A stretch of 64,000 nt of DNA from Patulibacter sp. SYSU D01012 (GCF_017916475.1 NZ_JAFMTB010000001.1:1264849-1328848); one strand, 5' to 3'. Numbered from the stretch's first letter, positions 34,001 to 43,323 are shown. Numbers and translations: made by a program. The notes: generated by a model not told the origin, from the sequence alone.

Positions 34001-34286
34001 GAGCCAGATCGACCCGGCGACGTGGCGGGGGTACCGAGCCACGCCGGCCGACATGGTCCGTCCGCTGGCTGACATCGCTCCTGAGGAGATCGTCAATGCC
34101 ATGGCCGCCGTCTGTGCCCGGTCGCCGATCACGAGCGACGAGCAGCTGTTCCGGGAGACGCTGGCGGTGTTCGGGCAGAAGCGGTTGACGGGGACGAGCC
34201 AAGCGCGATTGGCGCGATGCCGGGACCTCGGGTTGGCGGTGAGTCGGCTGGTGACGGACGGCGAGCGTTGGCGAGCCGGGGCATGA
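28077..34286 (+). CDS. DUF4011/superfamily 1 helicase/REase-like/DUF3320 giant protein
   Basis: A 2,069-aa protein. Domains in order: an N-terminal beta region; a transglutaminase-like segment with Cys235 (GTCVDLAVTYA) and His261 (DGHAFAGFV); DUF4011 from about 398 (KWKRSLLDLSTRNRLLNL); SF1 helicase with Walker A GPPGTGKS at 705-712, Walker B DEAS at 1327-1330, WHYRSQDEALIAFSN near 1400 and VAVTRARRKVVLF near 1565; a restriction-endonuclease-like (MTES_1575-type) domain about 1620-1715; a charged coiled coil about 1725-1780; DUF3320 about 1871-2069. Proteins of this architecture occur in anti-phage and DNA-repair settings. Motifs look intact. CAGGAG precedes the ATG. Confidence 0.88.
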   Translation: MDHEPLWARHHVVRDGLEVEVFTQPAVNLALVHNRVPLVQSVQVRNAGEVPQVDVTVTVSLHGQGADLSEPWTRTFDGELAPGREVSWSDLPTVHPAHEHLAGLNESHPATLRVVASRTWGDDAELAIPIDVLAANEWFNAPIFFSSLAAFVQPNTRAVGTILDAAAELLRKETGDSSLGGYQKGPERAAQIAAAIYAALHARRIRYIDPPASFEDTGQKVRTTAQVLEERFGTCVDLAVTYAACLEQAGLFPVLWLVDGHAFAGFVRDGEGGGLPQAVLTEPNQLVNFVESGVVVPVEAAFYGDEKEHGFAGAVAIAKSRFSDPDALRGLIAVTSARHNGIRPLPSRDEMVVLEPEDEPITAATGNALDLPPELRAAHAGDNVLLDVTDDAPPRVVKWKRSLLDLSTRNRLLNLRPSAQVLDLHVPSGALPLLDDLVHQGRTLRLRPQDALSDVHQLQGARRAQDVDTEVITRLLREDHTVHVAVTQAKYRNSLRVLARTARTMFEETGNSNLYLTFGALVHTTPSGKEARAPLFLIPARVEGGTGRSEFRVAVDPTNVATPNHCLVEWLRLKHGVRIADLEQPRLDDSGIDVAHALPAIRAALLEHALDFRIDEVASLAICQFSTFGMWQDLERSWDVLQQSPIVQHLALHAQESFQDPAGDGVDIAQQEVDETDVAVPIPADGSQLRAIALAAAGRTFVLEGPPGTGKSQTITNLIAHALDRGKTVLFVAEKQAALDVVKRRLAKVGLEDFTLDLHGKDQQPALIRQQLKRAIDNGATYERRGWDAKLATFRGRHAPLAEYPEKVHAKNGLGYSLWSAAAGLRQFGDGPSAPVPASFVLNPTVESDELLGALQNFARASRAVRLAPDHPWALVGRVDGDLDAASARAAIAALTAAFDGLAGDDDAQRLAKLAGSPRELSALLPQIRERLEHEGFGADELHRVRGVAWRSARGGLEDEVVRFGEQHAAVLQRFTPTFLEDGDLTGLSGLAEEAQKGLFGKKKKAERFEQAVGGLLLPGQTLEAEQVDGIVLAVTAARDHAARLSADARDLLQAATPAHWTPLRPDTLMRLTSALDAIDRAVAFADAHPDLWRRLEEHGAASEASVRTLEAVAAAVDRWLALLGTDDADLDRWTRDRPWTEAWRADLVHWSAEVADGGDVPIRRWAQMVAFLDPLRAAGLDAFREALLTASLPAEEAEVAFLRGSAAASVRERRAVGGLDVFDAALRDGEIEDFASAASALREEQTVALPAALIERRPYRAGSLAGPVGELRRKLDAKRKGATFRQLIEQYGEEILQATPCFFVSPTSLAQFVPPGSVTFDLVVFDEASQVTVPQAIGALGRGRSAVVVGDSQQMPPTSVGKVSMTGAGEDDEADAPPEDLESILTECVESQVPRLWLSWHYRSQDEALIAFSNQHYYEGNLASLPSPGGDPTAGVELRRVDGQFDRGDAGGDLRTNRVEAEAIVDEIRRRVADPALAGQSIGVVTFNAQQQTLVQNLLEDSGDPLVAAQLRPDATEGIFVKNLENVQGDERDVILFSTAFSKRPEGGPLPMNFGPITAQGGEKRLNVAVTRARRKVVLFTSFDPSDIDLSRTSSRGMAHLRGYLEMAANGAAAMAAPQRSVVGHDVIGGAIAEALRGRGYEVEANYGLSDFSLDLVVREAGAERWQAAIVLDGPGWAKRPTVADRDLTPGLLEPLMGWGASLRVWLPEWLDAPDAVLDRVDAAINAAKERAEAERVRLAEAAAEQERRMEEARRRAEEEAAAGDDGEEFDEEPVEVETYVPANDLGDVSGARAGGDPSDLDEALVEAFRNAGERERVAREREASTSANDAVYASSLTALPGGSIEVGSDGGEEPAAEPPDASGGEEQSPLAALGPVVRDWTARGEDYVEEPATPLGVREDLDRTNSRSIRATITAAARRTVEQEGPMTTERLARSVGRRFGFSSVAAARRRFILDLVPSELIHRSELGDFVWPSQIDPATWRGYRATPADMVRPLADIAPEEIVNAMAAVCARSPITSDEQLFRETLAVFGQKRLTGTSQARLARCRDLGLAVSRLVTDGERWRAGA

Positions 34287-34410
34287 GTGGTGGGTCCGCG
34301 CTGACGGTCTTCGCGCTGCGCAGCGAGTCCGTTGGCCGGCGGCGTTGGATGACGTTGGCGGCGACCGACTCGTGGGATATGGGTGCAGACGACGAGCGGG
34401 AGAGCAACGA

Positions 34411-35748
34411 ATGGATGCGTTGATTGGCGTGGTGGCACTGATCGTGGGCTTGGGGGTCGGTTGGCTCCTTGCCACGCGGGCCAGCGGTAGCGACGAGCTC
34501 CGCCGCGAACGCGATGCCGCGCGGGCGGACGCCGCACGCGCGATGGCGTCGGTCGACGCCGAGCGGAGGGAGCGCGCCGACGCGGACGCTGCCTCTCGTG
34601 AGCAGATCGCCAGGCTCCAGGCGGAGCTTGGTGCGGCACAGGCCCAGGAGGACCAGCTTCGGCGCGCCATGGAGGCCGTCTCCGGCAGCGTCCTCGAGAA
34701 GACGACGAAGCAGCTCCGCGACGAGTTTGAGGAGCAGCGCAAGCGGGATCGGGAGTCGGCGACCAGTGAACTCGACCGGAGGACCGAGAAGATCGAGGCC
34801 CTCGTGAAGCCGGTGGGCGACAAGCTGAAGGAGTTCGACGCGAAGGTGCAGCAGGCCGAGAAGGACCGCAGCCGGCTCGACGGATCCTTCGTCAAACAGC
34901 TCGAGGCGCTCGGACTGCGGGTTGACGATCTCGGCCGGAGGACGGGCAGCCTCGTTGATGCCCTGAAGAAGCCGAACGTCCGCGGCGCCTGGGGCGAGCT
35001 GCAGTTGCGCAGCGTCATCGAACGGGCGGGCATGAACGCCTACTGCGATTTCAGCGAGCAGACGACCGTCACGGACGGGGACGGCCGTCGGCTGCGGCCG
35101 GACGTCTTGGTCCGTTTGCCGGGCGACAAGTTGATCGTGATCGATGCAAAGGTCCCGTTGGACGCCTTCCTGGCGGCGCAGGAGGCTGAAACGCAGGACG
35201 CGATCGACGTCGCCATGACACGCCATGCTCGGCAGGTTCGCGAGCACATTAAGACGCTGGCGACGAAGCGGTATCAGGATCAGTTCGACGGCACGGCGGA
35301 TCTCGTCGTCATGTTCCTGCCCAACGAGGGCATCTATCACGGGGCGCTTGATGCCGACCGCGAACTCTTCGACTACGCCGTCGATCAGAGCGTCCTGATC
35401 GCCACGCCTACAACCCTTGTAGCCCTCCTTCGGGCCGTGAACTACGGCTGGACCCAAGAGCGCATCGCCGTGAACGCTCGCGAGATCGCCCAGGCTGGCA
35501 CCGAGTTGCACAAGCGAATCGTGAACTTCGCCGAGCACTTCAACGGCGTGGGGAAGAGCCTTGCGACGGCCGTGTCCAAGTACAACAGCGCGGTTGGCTC
35601 GTTCGACGGACGCGTCATTCCTCAGGCTAGGCGTCTGGAGGAGCTCGACGCGAAGAGTGCCAAGGCACTTCCTCCGCTCACTGGAGCGGACGAGACCGTC
35701 CGTGAGGTGCGCAGCGAAGCGGCCCCGGCCGAGATCGCAGCGCCGTAA
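34411..35748 (+). CDS. rmuC: DNA recombination protein RmuC
   Basis: A 445-aa protein with an N-terminal transmembrane anchor (LIGVVALIVGLGVGWLLA), a long coiled coil (about 25-190) and the RmuC nuclease-like core: RGAWGELQL, RPDVLVRLPGDKLIVIDAKVP (the D...DAK PD-(D/E)XK motif), MFLPNEGIYHGAL and TPTTLVALLRAV. RmuC limits inversions and acts on DNA structures. ATG 34411 is chosen because the anchor begins there and GGGAGA precedes it. It follows the giant helicase by 124 bases, same strand. Confidence 0.92.
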   Translation: MDALIGVVALIVGLGVGWLLATRASGSDELRRERDAARADAARAMASVDAERRERADADAASREQIARLQAELGAAQAQEDQLRRAMEAVSGSVLEKTTKQLRDEFEEQRKRDRESATSELDRRTEKIEALVKPVGDKLKEFDAKVQQAEKDRSRLDGSFVKQLEALGLRVDDLGRRTGSLVDALKKPNVRGAWGELQLRSVIERAGMNAYCDFSEQTTVTDGDGRRLRPDVLVRLPGDKLIVIDAKVPLDAFLAAQEAETQDAIDVAMTRHARQVREHIKTLATKRYQDQFDGTADLVVMFLPNEGIYHGALDADRELFDYAVDQSVLIATPTTLVALLRAVNYGWTQERIAVNAREIAQAGTELHKRIVNFAEHFNGVGKSLATAVSKYNSAVGSFDGRVIPQARRLEELDAKSAKALPPLTGADETVREVRSEAAPAEIAAP

Positions 35749-36125
35749 CGGTTCCGCGTTGCTGGCCTGTCACGTTCTCTCGGGGACGGTTCGGTGTGCG
35801 AGCCGGATCACCCGTAATGACCGTTTGCGAGCCGCGAAGGAGATCGAAGCGCGTAGCAGAGGATGACCTCCACACCCGTCCCGCGAACCGACTCGCGACG
35901 CGGTCATCTCCCGCGCGGGGGCTGACCCCCCATCCCGAGCGGGTCGCCTGTGAGTGCTTCCGCGCGAGCCAAAAGCGGCCGCGCTGCATGGTTGGCCATC
36001 GGGAGCGCGCGAGCGTGGCGGTTCGCCGGGTCGATGTGCCGACGACAATCGCGAGTACGTCCGCCCCCAGGTTCCCCGCCCCGTAGGATCGCCGCCCAGC
36101 ACCTCCACCGACCCGAGGACCCCGC
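35749..36125. other. Gene-free interval upstream of trpB2
   Basis: 377 bases. TAGGAT at 36084-36089 is a probable -10 of trpB2, giving a leader of about 30 nt with a GAGGA ribosome site. The rest has no recognisable gene, tRNA or clear repeat. Confidence 0.5.
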
Positions 36126-37490
36126 ATGGCCGAGCCGACGAAGATCCTGCTCAACGAGGACCAGATCCCGACGTCGTGGATCAACGTCCTGCCGGAGCTG
36201 CCCGGCGGGGCGCTGCCGCCGCTGAGCCCGGCGACGCTGCAGCCGGCGGGGCCGGACGACCTGGCGGCGATCTTCCCGCCGGCGGTCATCGAGCAGGAGG
36301 TCTCGTCGGAGCACGAGATCGCGATTCCCGAGCCGGTTCGCGAGGCGCTGGGGCTGTGGCGTCCGACGCCGATGTACCGGGCGCGCCGGCTCGAGCAGGC
36401 CGTCGGCACGCGGTCGCGCATCTACTACAAGTACGAGGGCGTCTCGCCGGCCGGGTCGCACAAGCCCAACAGCGCGATCCCGCAGGCGTACTACAACCAG
36501 CAGGCCGGGATCACGAAGCTCACGACCGAGACCGGCGCCGGGCAGTGGGGCAGCTCGCTCGCGTTCGCCGGGTCGATGTTCGGGCTGGACGTCGAGATCT
36601 ACATGGTCGGGTCGAGCTTCGACCAGAAGCCGTACCGCCGGTCGATGATGCGCACGTGGGGCGGCCAGGTGCACCGCTCGCCGAGCGGCCGCACCGAGGC
36701 GGGTCGCGCGAACGTCCAGCACGCGTCCGGCTCGCTCGGGATCGCGATCAGCGAGGCCGTCGAGCTCGCCGCGCAGCGCCCCGACACGAACTACTCGCTC
36801 GGGTCCGTCCTCAACCACGTCCTGCTGCACCAGACGGTGATCGGGCAGGAGACCATCGCGCAGCTCGACATCGCGGGCGAGACGCCGGACGTGGTCGTCG
36901 CCTCGGCCGGCGGCGGCTCGAACTTCGCGGGCATCGCCTTCCCGTGGTGGCGCGAGAAGCAACGCCGCGGCCTGGCGACCCGCTTCGTCGCGACCGAGCC
37001 GGCGGCGTGCCCGACGCTGACGCAGGGCGTCTACGGCTACGACTTCGGCGACGCCTCCGGCCTGACGCCGCTGCTGCCGATGCACACGCTCGGGCACGGC
37101 TTCGTGCCGCCGCCCGTCCACGCCGGCGGGCTGCGGTACCACGGGATGGCGCCGCTGCTGTCGGCGATGGTCAAGGCCGGCGAGGTCGAGGCGCGCGCCG
37201 TCCGGCAGAACGAGACGTTCGACGCGGCGCTGATGTTCGCCCGCACGGAGGGCATCATCCCGGCGCCCGAGTCGGCGCACGCGGTGCGCTCGGCGCTGAT
37301 CGAGGCGCAGCAGGCCGACGAGGCGGGGGAGGAGCGCGTGATCCTGTTCCTGCTCTCCGGCCACGGGCACTTCGACCTGGCCGCCTACGACGCGTACCTG
37401 GCCGGCGACCTGGAGGACCCGGAGTTCTCGGCGGCCGAGCGCGACCGCGCGCTGGCCGAGCTGCCCGCGGGGACGCCGGCGATCGGCTGA
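36126..37490 (+). CDS. trpB: Tryptophan synthase beta chain 2 (TrpB2-type)
   Basis: A 454-aa PLP enzyme of the longer TrpB2 class, which converts indole and serine to tryptophan. PLP Lys113 is in GSHKPNSA, Glu135 in [11 protein letters not shown], and the phosphate loop is [10 protein letters not shown]. No trpA or other trp genes are adjacent, typical of TrpB2, which may act as an indole-salvage enzyme. GAGGACC precedes the ATG and a hairpin follows the stop. Confidence 0.93.
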   Translation: MAEPTKILLNEDQIPTSWINVLPELPGGALPPLSPATLQPAGPDDLAAIFPPAVIEQEVSSEHEIAIPEPVREALGLWRPTPMYRARRLEQAVGTRSRIYYKYEGVSPAGSHKPNSAIPQAYYNQQAGITKLTTETGAGQWGSSLAFAGSMFGLDVEIYMVGSSFDQKPYRRSMMRTWGGQVHRSPSGRTEAGRANVQHASGSLGIAISEAVELAAQRPDTNYSLGSVLNHVLLHQTVIGQETIAQLDIAGETPDVVVASAGGGSNFAGIAFPWWREKQRRGLATRFVATEPAACPTLTQGVYGYDFGDASGLTPLLPMHTLGHGFVPPPVHAGGLRYHGMAPLLSAMVKAGEVEARAVRQNETFDAALMFARTEGIIPAPESAHAVRSALIEAQQADEAGEERVILFLLSGHGHFDLAAYDAYLAGDLEDPEFSAAERDRALAELPAGTPAIG

Positions 37491-37495
37491 AGGAA

Positions 37496-37521
37496 GGCGG
37501 GGTCCGAGGTCGGGCCCCGCC
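37496..37521 (+). terminator. Hairpin after trpB2
   Basis: GGCGGGGTCCG (37496-37506) pairs with CGGGCCCCGCC (37511-37521) with one wobble pair and a 4-base loop, 6 bases past the stop codon. Confidence 0.65.
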
Positions 37522-37692
37522 GTTCGCTTCACCGCCGGCCGCCGAGGCTTCCGGCTATGGCTGCGGCTGCGGCTGCGCGTAGCTGGGTCGCCCGACTCGG
37601 CGATCCGAGGGTCCGCGGCGCCCGGCGTCGTCCATGACCCGGTGCCGGCTGCTGGCATCCGGGTCCGCGGCGGGCTCATCTTCCATCGAAAG

Positions 37693-37730
37693 GATGATCT
37701 CGAGAAGAGATCATCTCTGACTGATACGGT
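37693..37730 (+). promoter_or_regulatory. MarR operator and -10 box
   Basis: GATGATCTC (37693-37701) and GAGATCATC (37707-37715) form a perfect 9-bp inverted repeat with a 5-base spacer over the -35 zone. TACGGT (37725-37730) is the -10, 6 nt before the marR ATG. Autorepression is likely. Confidence 0.75.
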
Positions 37731-37736
37731 CTCGGG

Positions 37737-38324
37737 ATGGGATCAATTGGAGACCCCGACGCCCCCCTGCCCGACATCGACTGGGCCGCCCAAGGCATCG
37801 AGACCGAGCTCGGCTGGGCGCTGCCGGTGACGTACCGGGCGTTCTCTCGCCTGGCCACGGGCGCCGTGGCCGACGTGCCCGGCGGGCCGCGCGGCTACCA
37901 GGTGCTGGTGGCGATCACGACGGAGGAGCCGACGTCGCAGCTGGCCCTCGGGCACCGGCTCGGCATCGACAAGACGCAGATGACCACCGTCGTTGACGCG
38001 CTCGAGTCCGGCGGGTTCGCCGAGCGGCGGCCCGATTCGCGCGACCGGCGCGTGCGGCAGGTGCACCCGACCGCCGCCGGGCGGACGCTGCTGGACACGG
38101 CCCGCGAGCGGCTGCGCGGCGCCGAGGGCGTCCTGCTGCGGCACCTCGAAGGCGACGAGCAGACGCAGCTGCGGCGACTGCTCGCCCGCGTCGCCCTCGG
38201 GGCCGGCGAGGCAGAGGCGGCCGCCGACGGTCCGCCGACCGCGCCGCCGCTGCCCGTCGCCGCGCCCCAGCGCTCCCGCCGGTCCTCCCGATCCGCCACC
38301 ACCACGAACAGCGACGCCTCATGA
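37737..38324 (+). CDS. MarR family transcriptional regulator
   Basis: A 195-aa winged-helix regulator: SQLALGHRLGIDKTQMTTVVDALE (recognition helix region), then the wing RRPDSRDRRVRQVHPTAAGR. A polar Ser/Arg/Thr tail follows. The TGA overlaps the next ATG as ATGA, so it is coupled to the NmrA-like reductase. The 9-bp palindrome at its promoter is the likely binding site. Members usually respond to small aromatic or oxidising compounds. Confidence 0.9.
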   Translation: MGSIGDPDAPLPDIDWAAQGIETELGWALPVTYRAFSRLATGAVADVPGGPRGYQVLVAITTEEPTSQLALGHRLGIDKTQMTTVVDALESGGFAERRPDSRDRRVRQVHPTAAGRTLLDTARERLRGAEGVLLRHLEGDEQTQLRRLLARVALGAGEAEAAADGPPTAPPLPVAAPQRSRRSSRSATTTNSDAS

Positions 38325-39235
38325 CCTCCACCGTCCTCGTCGCCGGCGCCACCGGCGACCTCGGCCAGCGCATCGTCCGCGCGCTCCTGCGGCACGACGT
38401 CCGGCTCCGGGTCCTCACGCGGCCGGGCAGCGGCGCGGCCCCCGCCCTCTTCGGGGGCGAGGAGCGCGTCGACGTCGTCGCTGCCGACTACGCCGACCCG
38501 GCCGCGCTCGACGCCGCGGTCGCCGGGGCGGACGTCGTCGTGTCGGCGGTCAGCGGCGTCCGTCCCGTGATCGTCGACGCGCAGCGGGCGCTCCTCGCCG
38601 CGGCCGTGCGGGCGGGCGTGCCGCGGTTCATCCCCTCCGACTACTCGGCGGACTACCGTGCGATCGCCGTCGGCAGCAACCGGAACTTCGAGCTGCGGCG
38701 GGAGTTCGCCGCCGACGTCGACGCGGCGCCGATCCGCGCGACGTCGATCCTGAACGGGGCGTTCACCGAGATCCTCACGGGCGAGGCGCCGATGATCCTG
38801 TTCGACCGCGGGCGCGTCCTGTACTGGTCCTCCGCCGACCAGACCCTCGACTTCACGTCGAAGGACGACGTGGCCCGCGTCACCGCCTCGGTGGCCCTGG
38901 ATCCGGAGGCGCCGCGCGTCGTCGAGGTCGCGGGCTCGCGCGTGACGGCGCGCGACGTCGCCCGGACGATGACCGAGCTGACGGGCACGCCGTTCAAGCC
39001 GCAGTGGGCGGGCACGACCGGCTCGCTCTCGGCGATGAGCAAGGTGCTGCGGCGGCTGGCGAAGGACCCCGACGAGACGTTCCCCGCCTGGCAGGGCATG
39101 CAGTACTTCGTCAGCATGTTCAGCGGTCAGGCGCAGCTGCGGCACGTGGACAACGACCGCTACGGCCCGCAGGAGTGGACGACGGTGCGGGACGTGCTCG
39201 CGGCCCACGTGGGACGCGGCCACGCCGCCGCCTGA
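38321..39235 (+). CDS. NmrA-like NAD(P)-binding reductase
   Basis: A 304-aa atypical SDR with N-terminal GATGDLGQRI, then VLTRPGSG, VVSAVSG and RFIPSDYSADYRA, which match isoflavone-reductase/NmrA-type proteins. It lacks a clear YxxxK catalytic pair at the SDR position, so it may be a redox sensor or an aromatic alcohol reductase. It is cotranscribed with marR, which probably controls it. Confidence 0.85.
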   Translation: MTSTVLVAGATGDLGQRIVRALLRHDVRLRVLTRPGSGAAPALFGGEERVDVVAADYADPAALDAAVAGADVVVSAVSGVRPVIVDAQRALLAAAVRAGVPRFIPSDYSADYRAIAVGSNRNFELRREFAADVDAAPIRATSILNGAFTEILTGEAPMILFDRGRVLYWSSADQTLDFTSKDDVARVTASVALDPEAPRVVEVAGSRVTARDVARTMTELTGTPFKPQWAGTTGSLSAMSKVLRRLAKDPDETFPAWQGMQYFVSMFSGQAQLRHVDNDRYGPQEWTTVRDVLAAHVGRGHAAA

Positions 39236-39423
39236 ACGCGCGGCAGGCCGGGGCGCCCACCGCCCGGGCCGGGCCGGGCCGGGCGCGGGCGCGCACCCGG
39301 GCGTGGGGGCGGGGCCGGCGGCAACGCCGGTTCGGCGGCGTCGCTGGTTCGGCACCCGCCCGTCGCGCTCCCGGCACGATCGCCGCCTCGATCGGGCACA
39401 GCCCGCGCGGCGACAGTCTCGCC

Positions 39424-40224
39424 ATGAGCACCTCGCCGCGCCCCCGTCCCGCCGAGCCCCGCCTTCCCGACGCCCCGCCGAGTGAGGCGGCCTGGAAGGT
39501 CGACGCCGTCACCGCCATCGTCCACGGCAGCCTGGAGCGGCTGCTCGACGTGGTGCCCGAGGTCGACGATCCGCTCGGCGCCGAGCTGCTCGGCTCGGAC
39601 GTCGCCGGGATCTGGTGGGCGCCCGGGGCGGAGCGCGACCAGGGAATGCGGGCGTCGGAGGCGCTCGTCGCCCGCTCCTACGCCGCGCACCTGGAGCAGC
39701 TGGGCGACGACCGGGCGCTCGCCGCGCTGCGGTGCCTGCAGGCGGGCGCCGGTGGCGGGTGGACGGACGAGCTCGCCGGCGCCGCCACGCGCCTGGCCGA
39801 CCGCGGACGCCGCGAGCCGCCCTGGTGGACGGCCGCGCGCGAGCGCCGCCCCGCGCACGGCGGCGAGCTGCGCTGGACGGTCCACGGACGCGAGCTGACG
39901 CTGCTGCTCCTGCAGATCGCCGACCCGTACGGCGGCGTGACGCTGGTGCCGATCGTCGACGGCGGCGCCGACGGCGTCATCGCGGACATCCTGCTCGTCA
40001 CCGAGCTCGACGGGCTGATCGACTACCTCGCCGGGCACGGCCAGGTCGGTCCGTCGATCACGTGGACGTCGCCCGCCCGCGCCGCCGAGCGCACGCGCGA
40101 AGCGATCGCCCGCACCGACCTGATCGGCGTGGCCGCGCCCCCGCCGGGGTCGGAGCGCGAGATCGGCTACGTCGGCCTGCGCGGCGTCCTGCAGCGGTGG
40201 ACCGAGGCGGCGCTCGCGGGGTGA
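39424..40224 (+). CDS. Hypothetical protein
   Basis: A 266-aa soluble protein, Ala/Leu-rich, with no recognised family. Visible segments include IVHGSLERLLDVVPE, LLLLQIADPYGGVTLVPIVDGG and GSEREIGYVGLRGVL. No signal peptide or membrane helix. It has normal codon bias for the region and lies between the NmrA gene and a short repeat array. Function cannot be assigned. Confidence 0.6.
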   Translation: MSTSPRPRPAEPRLPDAPPSEAAWKVDAVTAIVHGSLERLLDVVPEVDDPLGAELLGSDVAGIWWAPGAERDQGMRASEALVARSYAAHLEQLGDDRALAALRCLQAGAGGGWTDELAGAATRLADRGRREPPWWTAARERRPAHGGELRWTVHGRELTLLLLQIADPYGGVTLVPIVDGGADGVIADILLVTELDGLIDYLAGHGQVGPSITWTSPARAAERTREAIARTDLIGVAAPPPGSEREIGYVGLRGVLQRWTEAALAG

Positions 40225-40230
40225 CCCGCG

Positions 40231-40310
40231 GTCCGGGTGGCGCGTCTGCCGTCCGGGTGGCGCATCTGCCGTCCGGGTGGCGCGTTTCGGCCCGGGTGGC
40301 GCGTCAGCCG
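40231..40310. repeat. 20-bp tandem repeat, four copies
   Basis: Copies at 40231, 40251, 40271 and 40291 share GTCCGGGTGGCGCGTCTGCC, decaying toward the right. They lie between two same-strand genes, just upstream of the promoter at 40372. Confidence 0.85.
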
Positions 40311-40383
40311 CCCGAGCGACGAGTCCTCCGCCCCGGCCCGGTCCCGCGTCTCACCGCGTCCGCCCCGCGACTACGCTCGTCGG

Positions 40384-41553
<1,170 letters not shown>

Positions 41554-41677
41554 GCCCCGCGGGGCGGGAAGCGCCCCCGGGCAGCGCCCCGCCCCGCCCA
41601 CCGGAGCCGGCCGCTCGTCGCCCGCCGCAGTCGCCTGCCCCAAGCGACCGGCACCCCGCGGTTGCGACGATCGGAGG

Positions 41678-42889
41678 ATGTCGTCCGACGCCGCCCCACC
41701 TCGCCGAACGCTCGCCTTCGTCGTGGTGGCGGCCGCGTTCGCGGTCACGATGCTCGGCACCACGCTGCCCGCGCCGCTCTACGGGCTGTACCGCGAGGCG
41801 TTCGGGTTCTCGGCGTTCCTCGTCACCGTGATCTTCGCGGTCTACGCCGGCGGGGTCATCGCCGCGCTGCTGCTCTTCGGGCACCTGTCCGACCAGGTCG
41901 GGCGCAAGCCGATCCTGCTCGGCGGCCTGGCGTTCTCGGCCGCCAGCGCGGTCGTCTTCCTGCTGGCCCAGAGCACCGGGCCGCTGTTCGTCGGCCGCGT
42001 GCTCTCCGGGCTCTCCGCCGGGATCTTCACCGGCTCGGCCACCGCCACGCTGCTCGAGCTCTCCCCGCCGCAGCACCGTGCCCGCGGCGCGCTCGTCGCC
42101 ACGTTCGTGAACATGGTCGGCCTCGGCGCCGGGCCGCTCGTCGCGGGGGCGCTGTCCGAGGCGTTCGGCGCGCCGCTGCGGGTGACGTACGCGGTCGACC
42201 TGGCGCTCGTCGTGCTGCTGGTCGTCGCCCTTGCGGTCCTGCCGGAGCCGGGCCGGCGGGCGGAGCGCCCGCGCCTGCGCCCGCAGCGGCCCGGGGTGCC
42301 CGCCGAGGTGCGCGGCGTCTTCGTCCCCGCCGCGATGGGGGCGTTCGCCGGCTTCGCGGTGTTCGGGCTCTTCACGTCGGTCGCGCCGTCGGTGATGACG
42401 CAGCTGCTCGGCGTCCACCACCGCGTGATCGTCGGCCTGGTCATCTTCGGCGTCTTCCTCTTCTCGGCCGTCGGGCAGGTCGCTCTCGCGCTGGTGCCGA
42501 GCCACCTGTCCCAGCGCGCCGGCGTGCTGCTGCTCGCGGCCGGGATCGCGCTGATCGGGACGAGCGTCGCGGCCACCTCGCTGCCGCTGCTGGTCGTCGG
42601 CGGGCTGATCTCGGGGATCGGGCAGGGCCTCTCGTTCCGCGCGGGGCTGACGGCCGTGACGCTCGCGGCGCCGGCGGCGCGACGCGGCGAGGTCGTCTCG
42701 ACGTACTTCGTGATCGCCTACGTCGCGATCTCGCTGCCGGTCGTCGGCGTCGGCGTGCTCACCGTCCTGACCGACCTGCAGGCCGCCGGCGAGATCTTCT
42801 CCGCGATCATCGTCGCCCTTGCGCTGACGACGTTCGCGCTGCTCGTCCGGCGGGCCCGCCTGGGGGCGGACGCCCCGGCGGCCGCCTGA
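41678..42889 (+). CDS. MFS transporter
   Basis: A 403-aa permease with 12 predicted helices. Motif A GHLSDQVGRKP lies between helices 2 and 3, and the N-terminal helix ends in LPAPLYGLYREAFGF. This resembles drug/H+ antiporters of the major facilitator superfamily. CGGAGG precedes the ATG. Substrate unknown; no regulator is adjacent. Confidence 0.9.
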   Translation: MSSDAAPPRRTLAFVVVAAAFAVTMLGTTLPAPLYGLYREAFGFSAFLVTVIFAVYAGGVIAALLLFGHLSDQVGRKPILLGGLAFSAASAVVFLLAQSTGPLFVGRVLSGLSAGIFTGSATATLLELSPPQHRARGALVATFVNMVGLGAGPLVAGALSEAFGAPLRVTYAVDLALVVLLVVALAVLPEPGRRAERPRLRPQRPGVPAEVRGVFVPAAMGAFAGFAVFGLFTSVAPSVMTQLLGVHHRVIVGLVIFGVFLFSAVGQVALALVPSHLSQRAGVLLLAAGIALIGTSVAATSLPLLVVGGLISGIGQGLSFRAGLTAVTLAAPAARRGEVVSTYFVIAYVAISLPVVGVGVLTVLTDLQAAGEIFSAIIVALALTTFALLVRRARLGADAPAAA

Positions 42890-42924
42890 CGCCCGCGACC
42901 CGGCGCGCCGGACCCGCCGGCCTC

Positions 42925-43323
42925 CTACGCCGCCTGGCCGCCCAGGATCGCGACGAAGCGGCCGATCCGCCGCCGCTCGTCCTCGGGCAGCGCGCCGTCC
43001 GCCTCGACCAGCAGCGTCATCGGGCCGCGCGCCGTCGCCCACGCGCGGGCGTCGTCGCTGAAGCTCGGGGCGATCCAGACGAGGGCGAGCGCGCCGGCGT
43101 GCTCGCGGACGTTCGCCTCGCGCGCCGCGTCGTCGGCGCCGCGGCGCAGCACCGGCACGGCCGTGACGCCGAGGGTGCGCGCCAGCTCGTCGAGCGCGTC
43201 CAGGCCCTCGTCGCCGACGGCCACCGCGACCTCGCCGTCGCGCAGCAGGTCGACGGCCCAGCCGGCGGGCGGGCCGGTGAGCGCGGACGGCGGGCAGACG
43301 AGGCGGAAGAGCGGCGCGGGCAC
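42925..43323 (-). CDS. Hypothetical protein
   Basis: A 132-aa soluble alpha/beta protein (LALVWIAPSFSDDARAWA, MTLLVEADGALPEDERRRI). No family recognised. The GTG at 43323 is supported by TACCGT 6 nt upstream, giving a leaderless transcript. It is convergent with the MFS gene and divergent from the dihydroxyacetone kinase gene. Confidence 0.65.
   Translation of the reverse strand: MPAPLFRLVCPPSALTGPPAGWAVDLLRDGEVAVAVGDEGLDALDELARTLGVTAVPVLRRGADDAAREANVREHAGALALVWIAPSFSDDARAWATARGPMTLLVEADGALPEDERRRIGRFVAILGGQAA

Noticed and set aside
28077-34286. BREX or DISARM system
   Set aside because: The helicase is large, but no methyltransferase, PglZ or other hallmark gene accompanies it.
35749-36125. 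tRNA or small RNA in the gap before trpB2
   Set aside because: No cloverleaf, T-loop or terminator-like hairpin was seen on either strand.
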